This document shows, piece after piece, positions 11,176 to 22,209 of a stretch of 64,000 nt of DNA. Each line of letters opens with the position of its first letter. Position 1 is the first letter of the stretch. Source of the DNA: Actinernus sp. WN-2022 (Eukaryota; Cnidaria; Anthozoa; Actiniaria; Actinernidae). The stretch is from contig JAOWCC010000936.1 of NCBI GenBank assembly GCA_030867875.1, positions 12,904,095-12,968,094 on the forward strand, in the 5' to 3' direction. A program made the position numbers and the translations under genes. The notes below the pieces were generated by a model that made no database searches, was not told where the DNA came from, and saw only the letters and a program-made list of their open reading frames with translations.

Positions 11176-11686
11176 ACAGTTACCTGAAGTGCACCTATGT
11201 TCAAGGCTCCCGATCTCCTTGCAGCACATGCACATATCTAAAGTTTTCATGACGGCACAGTTACTACATAATTTACACTTGAAGCCGCCATCTTGTATCT
11301 TCATCAGCTTCAACTCCAACCTCCTCGTCCCCAAAATTCTCACTATTTCCCCCCTCCGAGTCATCAGAACCACACTGAGGCTCTTCTCCATATATCTTCA
11401 TACTCCGGTTCAAGAAGAAAAGGAGCTGCCATTTCCTCCAACTTTATCCAAAAAGTCGCTTTGCAATGTTTGTGTTCACATAGTCGTACAATACTGAGAT
11501 ACTCTGACAACTAACTGACATCATCGGAGATATTGCGCAATACACGGCGTGAACTTTAAAAAAATCCTACGCGCTTGCATTGCAACAGAAATAATTGATG
11601 TTGCGATTTCAGTGTTCAGGGCAGTCTAAATATTATTAAAAATAAAAATGAGACCATAAGTGTTTTGTACTCGGGTGTCCCTTTAA

Positions 11687-12276
11687 CATTAGATACGTTC
11701 TTTGTTAGTGGGGCTTCCAGTGGCAACACAAACAACTCGAAAATAAAATTAAAAAAAATTATTTATGAAAATAATGTAAATTAAGTGGCTAGAGTGGCTA
11801 GAGCACTGCTAACAGTTGCACTCTTCCTTTTTTCAGCATATGTGTATGCCAGAAAAGCGAAGATATCTAGAACAGGACTGGTAGGCATATGTGTACAGTA
11901 TGGAAAGCACTTACATTTACATGTAGCAACAAGATTGCTGGTTTGCTGAGTACACATGGGAGAAGACCACAGATAAGACTTACCTGTATAAAAACAAACT
12001 AGGCTTTTCACTGCAGTTACATGTACATGTAGGTATGTTGTCAATCGTGCCTGTCCTGTTTCGTAGCTGTTGTTTTTGGCTGTTCCTAGTATTAATTGGA
12101 AGAGAATTTGTCCATACATTTGGCATGAAACTAAGACTTTCTACTACTTTATTTCAGAATATTCATAACTGTCACCCAGTGTTTTTGTAGTCTAAAACAA
12201 AGACAAATTCCATGCGAAGGAGGCTCAATACAGCAGAACAATGGAATTTATCATACTTTTTACACAGATCATTTCT
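11687..12276. other. Intergenic DNA
   Basis: AT-rich, with several ACATGTACATGTA-type tracts. The 112-residue minus-strand frame (11781-12119) shows no recognised domain. Confidence 0.4.
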
Positions 12277-12280
12277 TTAA

Positions 12281-12947
12281 GGGATACCCAAGTGAAAAAC
12301 ACATTTGGGCTCAAAAGCATCTAATCTAGGGATTAAAGCATCCGATGTACTTTGTTCAGAAAATGTAGTAAAATTTGATAAAACTTTATCAGAGTTGAGA
12401 ATGAGCCCCTCAAAGTTGGCCCTGCAAAGACCTGGGCACTGCCATCTTCTTGACATTAATTCCTATGACGTTTTTTACGTCACTTGGTCCCACCAGAGTC
12501 TTGCGATTAACTTGTAGCGACTTGTTTTCCTTGTATAATTTTCACACGATCGGAAATTAGAGTACCGTATTTATTTACGTACAAGCTTATATTCTCGCAT
12601 TCTACATGTACATGCTTTTCTTCGTCCTCCCAGTCTTCTGAACTTCTCACAGTATAGTCTTCATCATATTTTTGTTCTAGTACGAAATTGCTCTGCCATA
12701 TCGATGAAAATCTACTCTAATTCTGAGCATGTGAAAATTATACAAAGAAACAAAGTCACTACAAGTTAGCCGCAGTCATAGGAATTAATGTCAACAAGAT
12801 GGTGGTGCCCAGGTTTTCACAGGGCCAACTTTGAGGGGCTCGTTCTCAACTCTGAAAAAGTTTTATCAAATTTTAATACATTTTCTGAACAAAGTACATA
12901 TGAAAGATGCTTTGGAGCCCAAATTTGTTTTTCACTCGGGTATCCCT
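12281..12947. mobile_element. Second TTAA-flanked palindromic element (~667 bp)
   Basis: TTAA at 12277-12280 and 12948-12951 brackets long imperfect inverted arms. They start GGGATACCCAAGTG on the left and end CACTCGGGTATCCC on the right, with matching internal blocks such as the GTAGTAAAATTTGATAAAAC region. The terminal pattern resembles the Kolobok-like element at 8975, suggesting mobilisation by a related transposase. No coding capacity was seen. Confidence 0.65.
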
Positions 12948-12951
12948 TTAA

Positions 12952-13781
12952 CAAGTAATAGCATGGGTACTCGTAAAATAATTGTTAAAGTTAGACTACA
13001 TGTATGTCGACCGGCATCCATTGCGGGCGTTTATTTTTGTTTTGATTCAAGAATTCGACCTGGCGTTCCTCGCTAGCCTTCGGACGGCCATCTTGACCTC
13101 TCAAGACATCGGAAGACGAATTGCAGAGGATTAATGTTTATGGTGAGTTTTAAGTTTCTATGAAACGCCAACAAGTCAATAGACAATACGATCGGTATTT
13201 ATCTGTGTTTCTTTCAATTCAATTTTTTTACTGAAGGTTGCCGGCGAAGCCGAAGTCCTACACGAAGACAGAGCCGATACAGCGATAGGATATTTTGCAG
13301 TTCAACTTTATACTTGTATTATTTCTAAAAAAAACACTGAAAGATGGCCAAACACGTGGCTGCCCTTGTAGGACGGCTGACTTAGAATGTATGGCGAATC
13401 GGTATAAGTGTGGTACATCGAGAAAGCCAAGTGCAACTGGAGGTATGAACAGCTGAAAAGAAACTCAAAAGTTTGTGCAATCAACAAAACACCAGACTAA
13501 ATATTTTTATCACAGCCCAACTAAGGACAAAAATAAAAAGGTGTAAAACATGTTTCTATATTACGACCATTATTTCAGAATCTAGAAACAGTTCCTCAAG
13601 GAAGTGCGCGTTATATGAGTGTACCACACCAAACAGGAAATAACTAGTGTATTAAAGTACACGATTTATATTTTTCAGAAGGATTTTAGTATAATCTAGT
13701 GTCACTAAACTCCACATTTCTTTTTATAAAGATTTCTTTAACGATTTAGCATGACGACAGAGTTGAAATTCTTGTAAAACT
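12952..13781. other. Intergenic DNA, possible promoter-like patch
   Basis: No gene is recognised. A GCCATCTTG (YY1-type, minus orientation) lies near 13087-13096. An ATG followed by a donor-like GGTGAGTTTT lies near 13135-13150. A GTCGACCGGCATCCATTGCG block near 13010 is nearly the reverse complement of a block at 17262-17287. None of this is enough for a gene call. Confidence 0.35.
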
Positions 13782-14185
13782 CCAGGGGGGGGGGTGGTAC
13801 TCCCTTATATGGCCTAAACAGGGACGTGCGCTGGACAGGGTACGGTTTTTGGCCTCTGTCCTGAACAGGGTACATGTATATAATTTCATGAGTCTGTCCT
13901 ACCTGTCCTAACCAGGGTATTGATTGCACGATTATCCTCATCTCACCAGTCTTTAACAAGTCATCAGTCAACAGACAATCCACAAGATCATTGTCACCCA
14001 ATCATTGCAATTGCCAATAAAACACAATTGTGTAAAACAAGAGTCTGTATTTTGTCATTTGTCCTAAACATGGTCCTAAACTAGAGGGTGTTGTCCTACA
14101 CAGGGTAGGCATTTGGAGTTTTTCTGACCTAAACAGGGTCAGGGTTTCAACCCTATACCCAAACATGGGTCCAGTACCCCCTGGG
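13782..14185. mobile_element. MITE-like repeat with CCAGGGGG / CCCCCTGG ends
   Basis: The left end CCAGGGGGGGGGTGGTACT and right end AGTACCCCCTGG are roughly inverted. The interior repeats the motif CCTAAACAGGGT or variants of it many times, in one orientation. The class is unknown. Confidence 0.5.
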
Positions 14186-15599
14186 GTAAAACTGTTGAAC
14201 AATTGCCGTGGGAACTTAGATTTTACAATCTTCATGATGAGTCACGAATCCAGGCCCAGAACCAGGAATTCCAGGAACATTGTGCCTTGCTCCTGAGAAT
14301 AAAATTTAATGTTACAGATGAAGGGAATGCATCACTTCATACGCCTTGGACGAAACCTATGTCTAGACAGACATGTTCTCAAAATTGTCATTCGCTGTAG
14401 GTGAAATTAGGGTGGATCCTCTAGACGTTTCAATGGCCAGCTACAGCAAGACAGCCTAGACAGTTTATTTTGTGGGAGCATGGCTATTTGGGGAAAGGAA
14501 CAGTTATTCCTTATTATGCCATAAAAAAGATTCATCAACAGAACCATCCCCAGACAATGTCTATATAAGCTTGAGATCTGAGTAGAAAAGTCCCCCCGGA
14601 GGGGTGGGGGCTCTCATATAAAAGTGATGGGATGCCTGTTGAAAAATTCCAAAGGAACCCTTAAAAGGTACCAAAATCTCATTTTTCTGGGCATGGCCAA
14701 AATTATTTTTTACCCCTAAGAGGTAGCAATACTAGCTATTTTAATATCTTACTTGGTTTACTCTGAATACCATAAAGGTACTGTTGGCATTTCAAATTAA
14801 ACACCCAGAGGTACCAAAATATTCATTTTTACCCCAAAAGGTATGATGAGCATTGCCATCCGCGAGATATAGGGAGTCTACCCCGGATAGGGAGTCTACC
14901 CTCGGAGAGTCTGTATTCACTGCTTTCTTATCCCAAAATTGTGCAATATGTTGGAGGACACTTTGCATAAATACAATAGTTATTCATCTCTCCTGGAACA
15001 ACTCATCTTTTCCTAAAACATTGTCCCATGGAAGATAAAAAAAGCTATTGTGTTCATGCAAAGTGCTCTCCAAGAATTGTAAAATTTTGGGTTGAAAAAG
15101 TGGTGAATCGTTATTGTTCAAATAAAATAACAATTCCTGTGCTCTCACTGGACAAAGATGACCAGACACATGACTATGCAATATGAGAGCATAGTGGAAA
15201 GTGCCCAGCTAGCACTATTGCAAAAAAACACAGAGTAACAACAATAATAACAATAGAGTTTCTGTTGTGGGCCTATAGTGCGATATTCATTTATCTGACA
15301 TATATTAGTTGTTAGATATCAATTGTGCTCTATCAGCAATGCTGCAATCTAATTGGCTAAGCTACTCACTATAACACTTGTGTGGTATATACTAAAAACA
15401 TTATTCAACACAGATCAGTGACAATTGGTGGATATTTACCTCCTTGTGAAGTGACATGGCAAGTTACGGTGTCACAACTTCAACATGGGCCACCACATTG
15501 TCAAATTTGATTGGCTTGGAAGCTACTGATGTCTGGGCCTTTAAATTTTATTGGCTTGGGGACTACCAAAGTCTGGATCATTTGTTATAAACGGAATTA
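14186..15599. other. Unclassified repeat debris
   Basis: From about 14590 the sequence has a CCCCCCGGAGGGG block, several GAGGTACCAAAAT-type motifs (about 14665, 14812) and two tandem copies of ATAGGGAGTCTACCC (about 14869-14902). An inverted pair around CAAAGTG...GAACAACTC (about 14955-15070) makes a short palindrome. No gene was recognised. Confidence 0.4.
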
Positions 15600-15600
15600 T

Positions 15601-15819
15601 TGCAGAATACCCCACCACTTGGTTCATTAATAATGCATTTTCTCAAATTCTCATACAAACCCTCTAAAAACCTAACCCTGAAATTCAAATAAATCTTACC
15701 CATTTTCAACTCCAAATCATTCATAGAACGAATCTAAATACACCCGAGCAAAATGGATAATTTTTAACAATTTGTAAGAGCTTTTCAAGTGATATTTCGA
15801 AGTGGTGGGGTATTCTGCA
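15601..15819. mobile_element. 219-bp MITE, TGCAGAATA family (copy 2)
   Basis: The left end TGCAGAATACCCCACCACTT is exactly inverted at the right end, and AT flanks both sides. It matches the 7099-7318 element in terminus, length and flanking dinucleotide. Confidence 0.75.
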
Positions 15820-15900
15820 ATCTAGCCGTTATAAACTTGTGCTGTGACTGGCTGGTTAGTGTTGGGTGGTCCTGTTAGAAGTAGTCACACTGAAAATATG

Positions 15901-16132
15901 GGGGTTTCTCAGTGTAAGCATGTCCTGAAATTGTTAAAGCAAAAGTGCACTTGAAAACACTTGAAAACTTCGCTAAATTCCCCATTAAGTTCAGGTGTAT
16001 TTAGACTCGTTCTATTAATGATTTGGGATTTAAAATGGTTAGGTTTTTTTCAAATTTGGGGGTTAGGTTTTAGAAGGTTTGTATGAAAATTCGAAAAAAT
16101 GAATTATTAATATGCTTACACTGAGAAAGCGC
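15901..16132. mobile_element. MITE-like element with TTTCTCAGTGTAAGCAT inverted ends
   Basis: A 17-bp TIR at 15905-15921 is inverted at 16112-16128. Part of its interior (the AGGTTTGTATGAAAATT region) is related in inverted orientation to the interior of the 15601-15819 MITE, so the two may be rearranged relatives. Confidence 0.6.
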
Positions 16133-17262
16133 CGAAAATATCAACTACTAGTCACAGACACTGTAAGGGATATTTATTTAATTATTTCTTAGCCCTAAAT
16201 CTGCTGCAATATTAAGTAACCAAATAAATCAATTCTGGGCTTTCTCGTAAAGCAATAGTTGGAGCCAGATGTCTTGTATGTTGTTGTGGCAGAGGCACTA
16301 CCCTTTTGGCTACTTGTTATAAGCTCTTGCTTTAAAATTATGTGCTGTAATATAAGGGATACGTGTTTTTGAGGAATAATTCTCAAGTTGTGATTCTAAT
16401 TGTCACCACAGAGCTAAGGCTTATGATGCTATTACAAGGTTACTCTTGTAATTTTGAGAATGCATTCAAGAAAAAATGAAATTCCCTACCCTATAGAAGA
16501 CTTAACCTATCCAAACTTGAAGCTAAATACTGAAGAACTTCAAGAATGCTAAAGGTAAATTGTATAGCCTACATGTACGTGTATATCAGACCAATACGAC
16601 TGTGAAACCTGCATGCAACTGTACTCACTCATGAAATTACATAATGATAGTGACATGACATGTATAAAGTTGTTGAGGTAGACTTTGCTCGTGCTGATCA
16701 CCTCCAGATCCTGTTGTGCTGATTGGACATGAACTGAAGACGACACCAATACGTAAAAAAGATAAGAATATATTTACGTGAGTAGAGCAGAGAGTGAGAA
16801 GAGACTACTAACTCTGTACAGAGCGCAAATAATTTCAAGTATTACTTACTCAGTTACTGCAGTAAAACTTGAGCGAATTCACTGTCCGCGAGTCTTGAAT
16901 AACCCTTCGAGGCTTTCCAATCCCTCCACTGGTCTTGTACCGATTCTCTTAAGTATATAACTTTCAAAGTCACTGTTTTTTTGGGCCGTCCTCCTCTATC
17001 TAGTTGCCGTTTTGGTACCTTGGACGCCATCTAAGATGGACGACTCTAAACTCATGACTCGTAACATGTCTAACAAGAGTATAGAATTGAATGATTTTTG
17101 CGAAATAACTGAATGTAAAGTTAACTGATTGACTTATACGTCTTTTGAGAGTATTTTTTTCCAAAAAGTCGCTATGGATTACAAGGATGGAAGAAGATTA
17201 CTGAACCATACCGTCTAACTCGCTAAAATTCGAGGTTTCGTATGATACGAAACCTCCAAAGC
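16133..17262. other. Intergenic DNA
   Basis: AT-rich. Short open frames on both strands show no domain. No structured feature was recognised. Confidence 0.4.
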
Positions 17263-17672
17263 GCCCGCATTGCATGCCGGTCGACATAGAGTTTGTTCTC
17301 AAGTGTGTGTTTGTAGATGCCTAAATACATTGCTATCAGTCTCCAGCAAATTGTACACTACATGTAGATGTCATTTATGCCCCAATTTTCCTGTCGATGA
17401 AACTCATTTGAATATCCTGCACCCCGCCGACTTGGATCATGCTGTCACAGTGTTGCCACTATTGTTTTCTGACAATTGGGGCAACACTGTGACAACATAA
17501 ACTCCAAGATGGCAGCATACAGGAAATTCAAATGAGTATTATCGACAGGAAAATCTGTGCCTAAATGACATCTAGTGTACAATTTATTGGAGACAAACAC
17601 AGAAACAGACTTATGGTAGGCATGTGTAACAATCATTTGAGAGCAAACATTGTTTTTCAGGCAAGATTCCCT
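17263..17672. repeat. Imperfect palindrome ending at TTAA
   Basis: The half from about 17290 to 17465 reads as a diverged reverse complement of about 17476-17650. Shared blocks include TGTCACAGTGTTGCC, TTTTCCTGTCGAT and AATTGTACACTA. The right end reads TCCCT|TTAA (TTAA 17673-17676), the terminus expected for a TTAA-type element. The matching left terminus is missing, so it looks truncated. Confidence 0.55.
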
Positions 17673-17676
17673 TTAA

Positions 17677-18395
17677 GGATTAATTTCACTTGTGTTTTCA
17701 AAGTTGATACAATTATTGCTCTGATCACTGCATGACTAGGTAGATTTTGTTTTAACTTTCAAAAACATGTGTGAAATTAGTATTTAATTTTACTGGTTCC
17801 CTGAGCCAGTGAGGATTTCAGAAATGAGGCTCTTAACAACAAAATTATTATCATAATATTATTATTATGGCTAAATTTGAAATAAAGCCTGGGTATTTGT
17901 TTTGAGAAAATACAGAGTTACTTGAATTAGTGCAGAGGTTACATGATTAAAATGTATTGCAGTACATGTACATGTAAGTTGTATTTTCTCAAATATAAGC
18001 CCCTGGCATTTATTCATAAAAAAAGTTGGAAAATATTGATTGTTACAGTTAAGCATTTCTGATATTAATTGTATTGGATGAAGACTGCACTTTTTCAAGT
18101 CCCACTATTTATATGTATATGTACATGTTCTTATATATAACATTTGACATTGAGAAAAAATAATTATGGAAAAAAAGACTGCACTTTCTAAGTCTCGCTA
18201 TTTACAACTATTTGTTTATCAAATGAGGTTGTTACAGTTAAACTATAGTAATTTATTTAACTTTTAGAAAAACACTATTTATTAATAATGTAAATTTAGG
18301 GGGATGGAATAAACTACAGGTTATATCATACCTTCTTGTTCGTGGTTTTATCTTTACACTTGTGCCTGTGATTGAAACACCTCCCTGATTTAAGA
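17677..18395. other. AT-rich intergenic DNA
   Basis: No gene, TIR or clear repeat was recognised. Confidence 0.4.
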
Positions 18396-18630
18396 AATCT
18401 TTTTTTTGTCTTGTTTTAACCACTCATCTCTGCTTACATAAAATTTATGAGGGCAGAAAAGATTCGTAAAAGGGCAAATTTAATAACCTTTGCGCTTGGC
18501 ACGTTCACTTAAATCTTTTTTTGTCTTGTTTTAACCGCTCATCTCTGCTTACATAAAATTTATGAGGGCAGAAAAGATTCGTAAAAGGGCAAATTTAATA
18601 ACATTTGCTCTTGGCACGTTCAATTAAAAA
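18396..18630. repeat. Two-copy minisatellite, period 115 bp
   Basis: The TTTTTTTGTCTTGTTTTAAC ... GGCACGTTCA segment occurs twice in direct orientation with few differences. Confidence 0.85.
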
Positions 18631-18708
18631 GCAGTAAAAAAATCACCAAAGAGCATATGCTTGAAACGTTCAAGTAAATCATAGCTTTGCATGGCTTGAC
18701 GGCAATAT

Positions 18709-18897
18709 TAAAGTTCCGTAAAGAGCACATTGGTTATTTACGCTTGTGACGTTTTCGTAAATTTTGGATTTACAGATTTACGTTGTAGTAAAGTTACGTA
18801 AAGAGCACATTTAAGGCTATTTACGCTTGTCGCGTTTACGTAAATTTTGGATTTACAGATTTACGTTGTAGTAAAGTTCCGTAAAGAGCACATTTAA
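18709..18897. repeat. ~80-bp minisatellite at the left edge of the array
   Basis: GTAAAGAGCACAT recurs at 18718, 18798 and 18881, with intervening GATTTACAGATTTACG and TTTACGCTTGT blocks. It ends directly at the first base of the tRNA array. Confidence 0.75.
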
Positions 18898-19334
18898 GCC
18901 AAACAACCGATATAGGGCTAATCATAGTCAAATGTTGTTTCATGCCATCTAGAATTCAAACTCGATATTTAACATTTAAATATACAAAGTTATGATAATG
19001 GTTTAATTGGTGAGTTGTGAGACTCCATGTTTCATCAAGGAACAGATGTACCGTCACGTGCTCCAAATGAATTTCGATGAAACTTTTCAAGGTGGAACAG
19101 CATTCTTTAAATGAAACTGTTGTTGTTGTTGTTGTCGGTGTTATTATCATTGTCTTTGTTGTTGTTTTTCATTGTTATTTTGATATATATTTCAATCTCT
19201 AAAGAAATCTTTCAGTCGAATGACGTCCGCTTCTACCGTGCTCCGCTGTCTAATTAATTTAAATTCTCATTTCTTTATTTCAGTAGGTCTACACTCTGAA
19301 GACAACATTTATGAGTACTTTGTGTGGTATGTGA

Positions 19335-19407
19335 ACCTCTGTAGCTCAGTGGTTAGAGCACTTTCCTAGTAAACCAGGAGTCGAGAGTTCGAGTCTCTCC
19401 GGAGGCT
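19335..19407 (+). pseudogene. Degenerate tRNA-Thr(AGT), first unit
   Basis: The tRNA length and CTAGTAA loop are kept, but base 1 is A (no pair with C72) and the anticodon 5' stem is CTTTC against ACCAG, leaving three mismatches. This is the most decayed AGT copy and marks the old edge of the array. Confidence 0.8.
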
Positions 19408-19480
19408 TTTTCGTACAATTTGCTCGATTGCTAGGGCGTTCATCTGCGCAATTCCTTTTGGAAAATAACAAGTCCGCATT

Positions 19481-20750
19481 CCATTCTCGTTCCCAGTGCC
19501 TCCTCAACTAACTGAAAAATCGGAGACTCTGGTAAGACACGAAACCGGATGTCCTAGATTCTAGGACATTGAAACTGCGCATGCTCTTAGAACTCATTTC
19601 CGATTTGCTAACTAAAGCAATGGCGGACTTCATGGAAGCTATCCAGTTCGCCCTTGCAAAGCTTAAAATTATGTTTTCTTTAAAAACTAATTAAACGATT
19701 GGAAGCTATTCGGGTAATTCTGTGCCCTTCCGACCGGTTATGGTAAATCGTTAATTTACCAAAGTTTACCGTTTGAGTTTAATGCTCTTCAAGGATCCCC
19801 CAACTCAATTGTGGTCGTCATATCTCCTCTCAACGCAATTATCGAGGAGTGCACAGAACATGCTCATTTTCAGCTGCTGGATTAGACTGCAGGGCTGATG
19901 GTCGAGGAAGAATAGGCCTATATGTACCTGTTGTAGGCTAGCAAGGGCTATAGCGCTTGCACTCGGCGCGGAATGTGTTTCTCTTGGTCGTTTTGATGGT
20001 GGATTACTAGGAGAGCTAAATTTTGCTTTCGACCTCGCCTTTAGCCTGGAATTTTGGATCGCCGCGGTTTGATGTTCATGTGATTGCTGAACCATCTCAC
20101 GGAATTTTTCGGCAGTTTCAAGAGAGCGTTTGCACGGACAGCATATTTTTGTAGGGTAGGATTCTTCCCAGAAATTGAACGGATGGCTTAGATAAGAACC
20201 CAAACTTTTCCTTAGGTCGCTCAGTGTTTAAAATTACTGGGTGATTCTTATCCGATATTACGGCGTTGCAGCAAATGCATGTATTTCGATCTAAAAGCTT
20301 TAATTTCTGCTGCCTTTTTTGGCGTAATATCCGTCATTATTATCCTCAAATATAGTCGATCGAAGGGAGACTTTAATTACCTTTCGGCTTTTGCCACCAT
20401 GCATTACATATATGAATGTTTATTAATTAATTAATCTGTTTAATCATGTTCTTTTAAAAGGCACATCACTTCATTCTTTATTATTTTCACATATGAATGT
20501 TTATTCTTTTGATTATTTTACTTTTATTGAAAAAACACCTCAAAAATGCCTTACTTTACTTGTTATGTTTACAACGGAAGTGATTTATCCACTAAGTGAA
20601 CCGGAAGAAAAGCGCTCTGCTCAGCACCTGTTCACTTTTCTCTTCATCGCGCAGCCGATTTGGCTAGCCAATTAAATTAGAGCCTGTTTCGTGTCTTACC
20701 AGAGCCTCTGATTTTTCAGTTAGTTGAGGAGGCACTGGGAACGAGAATGG
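19481..20750 (-). mobile_element. 1.27-kb TIR transposon with 8-bp target duplication, inserted in the first unit
   Basis: TCCGCATT is duplicated at 19473-19480 and 20751-20758. Between them are inverted repeats of about 65 bp beginning CCATTCTCGTTCCCAG, with only a few mismatches. Removing the insert restores the normal unit sequence. An 8-bp duplication fits hAT or P-type transposases. The interior keeps a minus-strand frame with paired CxxC motifs but no catalytic core, so it is probably a non-autonomous, internally deleted copy. Confidence 0.8.
19805..20300 (-). pseudogene. Cysteine-pair domain fragment inside the 8-bp-TSD transposon
   Basis: The minus-strand frame 19805-20203 contains ICCPCKRSLETAEKFREMV. 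About 30 codons upstream, in a neighbouring frame, is TCICCNAVISDKN. A CxxC ... CxxC arrangement with a short helix after the second pair resembles ZAD-like N-terminal zinc domains. The two halves are one frameshift apart unless an unseen intron joins them, so this is a broken or exon-fragmented gene. The C-terminal half is serine/lysine-rich with no recognised domain. Confidence 0.4.
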
Positions 20751-21130
20751 TCCGCATTCCAGTTATATATTTTATCTATTTTATTTTCCGTCTAGGAGCC
20801 CAATTAATGTTCTCTTGCCCGAGGAAGATGACATCTCGCTTTAGTTGGGCTTTAAACGTCAATATTCTATCCAGGGTAGCTTTCAATATGCATTGACATG
20901 TTTGGCGAGAAGATAAGATCACGTTCCATTATTGTTTTTAAACGACCGATATAGCGCTAATCATAGTTGCCAAATATTTGCCAAGTTGCCCTGCAACGAC
21001 CGGCATTTATTTATTTCCCATTGAAAAAGAAATGAAAAATGTCAGCCTCTGCAAAGATTCCATTCAACGTCAAGTACGCCTTAGCTGCGATCACCGATTT
21101 GTCGACATTGAAAAAGAATAGTAACTTTTC

Positions 21131-21203
21131 AGCCTCTGGATAGATTCGAACTCTCGACCCCTTGTTTACAAGACCAGTGCTCTAACCACTGAGCTACAGA
21201 GGC
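21131..21203 (-). pseudogene. tRNA-Thr(TGT), first copy, degenerate
   Basis: The TGT anticodon (loop CTTGTAA) is kept, but there are mismatches in the anticodon stem (G29/A41) and T stem (G51/A63). Confidence 0.75.
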
Positions 21204-21691
21204 AGACCTGTTCTATATTTGCAAAATGTAAACTAATTCTACATTAATCAGATGTTGATCACAAAAAGATAATGTAGAAGGATGTCAAATGTTGTTTCAT
21301 GCCATCTAGAATTCAAACTCGGTATTTAACATTTCTAAATATTCAAAGTTATGAAAATGGTTTAATTGGTGAGTTGTGAGACTCCATGTTTCATCAAGGA
21401 ACAGATGTACCGTCACGTGCTCCAAATAAATTTCGATGAAACTTTTCAAGGTGGAACATCATTCTTTAAATGAAGCTTTTGTTGTTGTTGTCGGTGCTAT
21501 TATCATTGTCTTTGTTGTAGTTTTTCATTGTTATTTTGATATATATTTCAATCTCTAAAGAAATCTTTCAGTCGAATGACGTCCGCTTCTACCGTGCTCC
21601 GCTGTCTAATTAATTTAAATTCTCATTTCTTTTTTTCATTAGGTCTACACTCTGAAAGACAACATTTATGAGTACTTTGTGAGGCATGTGA

Positions 21692-21764
21692 GCCTCTGTA
21701 GCTCAGTGGTTAGAGCACTGGTCTAGTAAACCAGGGGTCGAGAGTTCGAGTCTCTCCGGAGGCT
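21692..21764 (+). tRNA. tRNA-Thr(AGT)
   Basis: Reference copy. A 73-nt cloverleaf: acceptor GCCTCTG/CGGAGGC, D stem GCTC/GAGC, anticodon stem CTGGT/ACCAG with loop CTAGTAA (AGT at 34-36), T arm GAGAG-TTCGAGT-CTCTC, discriminator T. The A34 is expected to become inosine and read ACU, ACC and ACA. The internal A box (TAGCTCAGTGG) is good; the B box reads AGTTCGAGTCT, a deviation from the usual GGTTCGANNCC. A run of five T starts at the discriminator and serves as Pol III terminator. No intron and no encoded CCA. Confidence 0.95.
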
Positions 21765-22209
21765 TTTTCGTGCAATTTGCTCGATTGCCATGGTGTTCAT
21801 CTGCGCAATTCCTTTTGGAAAATAACAAGTCCGCATTCCAGAGATATATTTTATCAATTTTATTTTCCGTCTATGAACCCAATTAATGTTGTCTTGCCCT
21901 AGGAAGATGACACCTCGTTTTAGTTGGGCTTTAAACGTCAATATTCTATCCAGGGAAGCTTTCAATATACATTGACATGTTTAGCGAGAAGATAAGATGA
22001 CGTTCCATTATTGTTTTTAAACGACCGATATAGCGCTAATCATAGTTGCCAAATATTTGCCAAGTTGCCCAGCAACAACCGGCATTTATTTGTTTCCCAT
22101 TAAAAAAGAAATGAAAAATTTCAGCCTCTGCAAAGATTCCAATCAACGTCAAGTACGCCTTAGCAGCGATCACCGATTTGTCGACATTGAAAAAGAATAG
22201 TAACTTTTC

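Larger units (their letters stand above)
8975..11682 (+). mobile_element. Decayed Kolobok-like transposon, TTAA target site
   Basis: TTAA lies at 8971-8974 and 11683-11686. Inside it, inverted repeats of about 130 bp begin AGGGACACCCGAGTAC (left to about 9105, right from about 11544). The left interior encodes remnants of a THAP-type zinc finger and then a segment with a CPKCG motif, both broken. Kolobok transposases combine TTAA duplication with THAP domains, which supports the assignment. Two palindromes (10033-10188, 10535-10777) and a pair of about 115-bp direct repeats inside suggest nested insertions. The element is not expected to be active. Confidence 0.7.

Noticed and set aside
13006..17287. 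A 4.3-kb transposon bounded by the inverted GTCGACCGGCAT blocks
   Set aside because: Only about 26 bp match, with no continuation inward and no target duplication.
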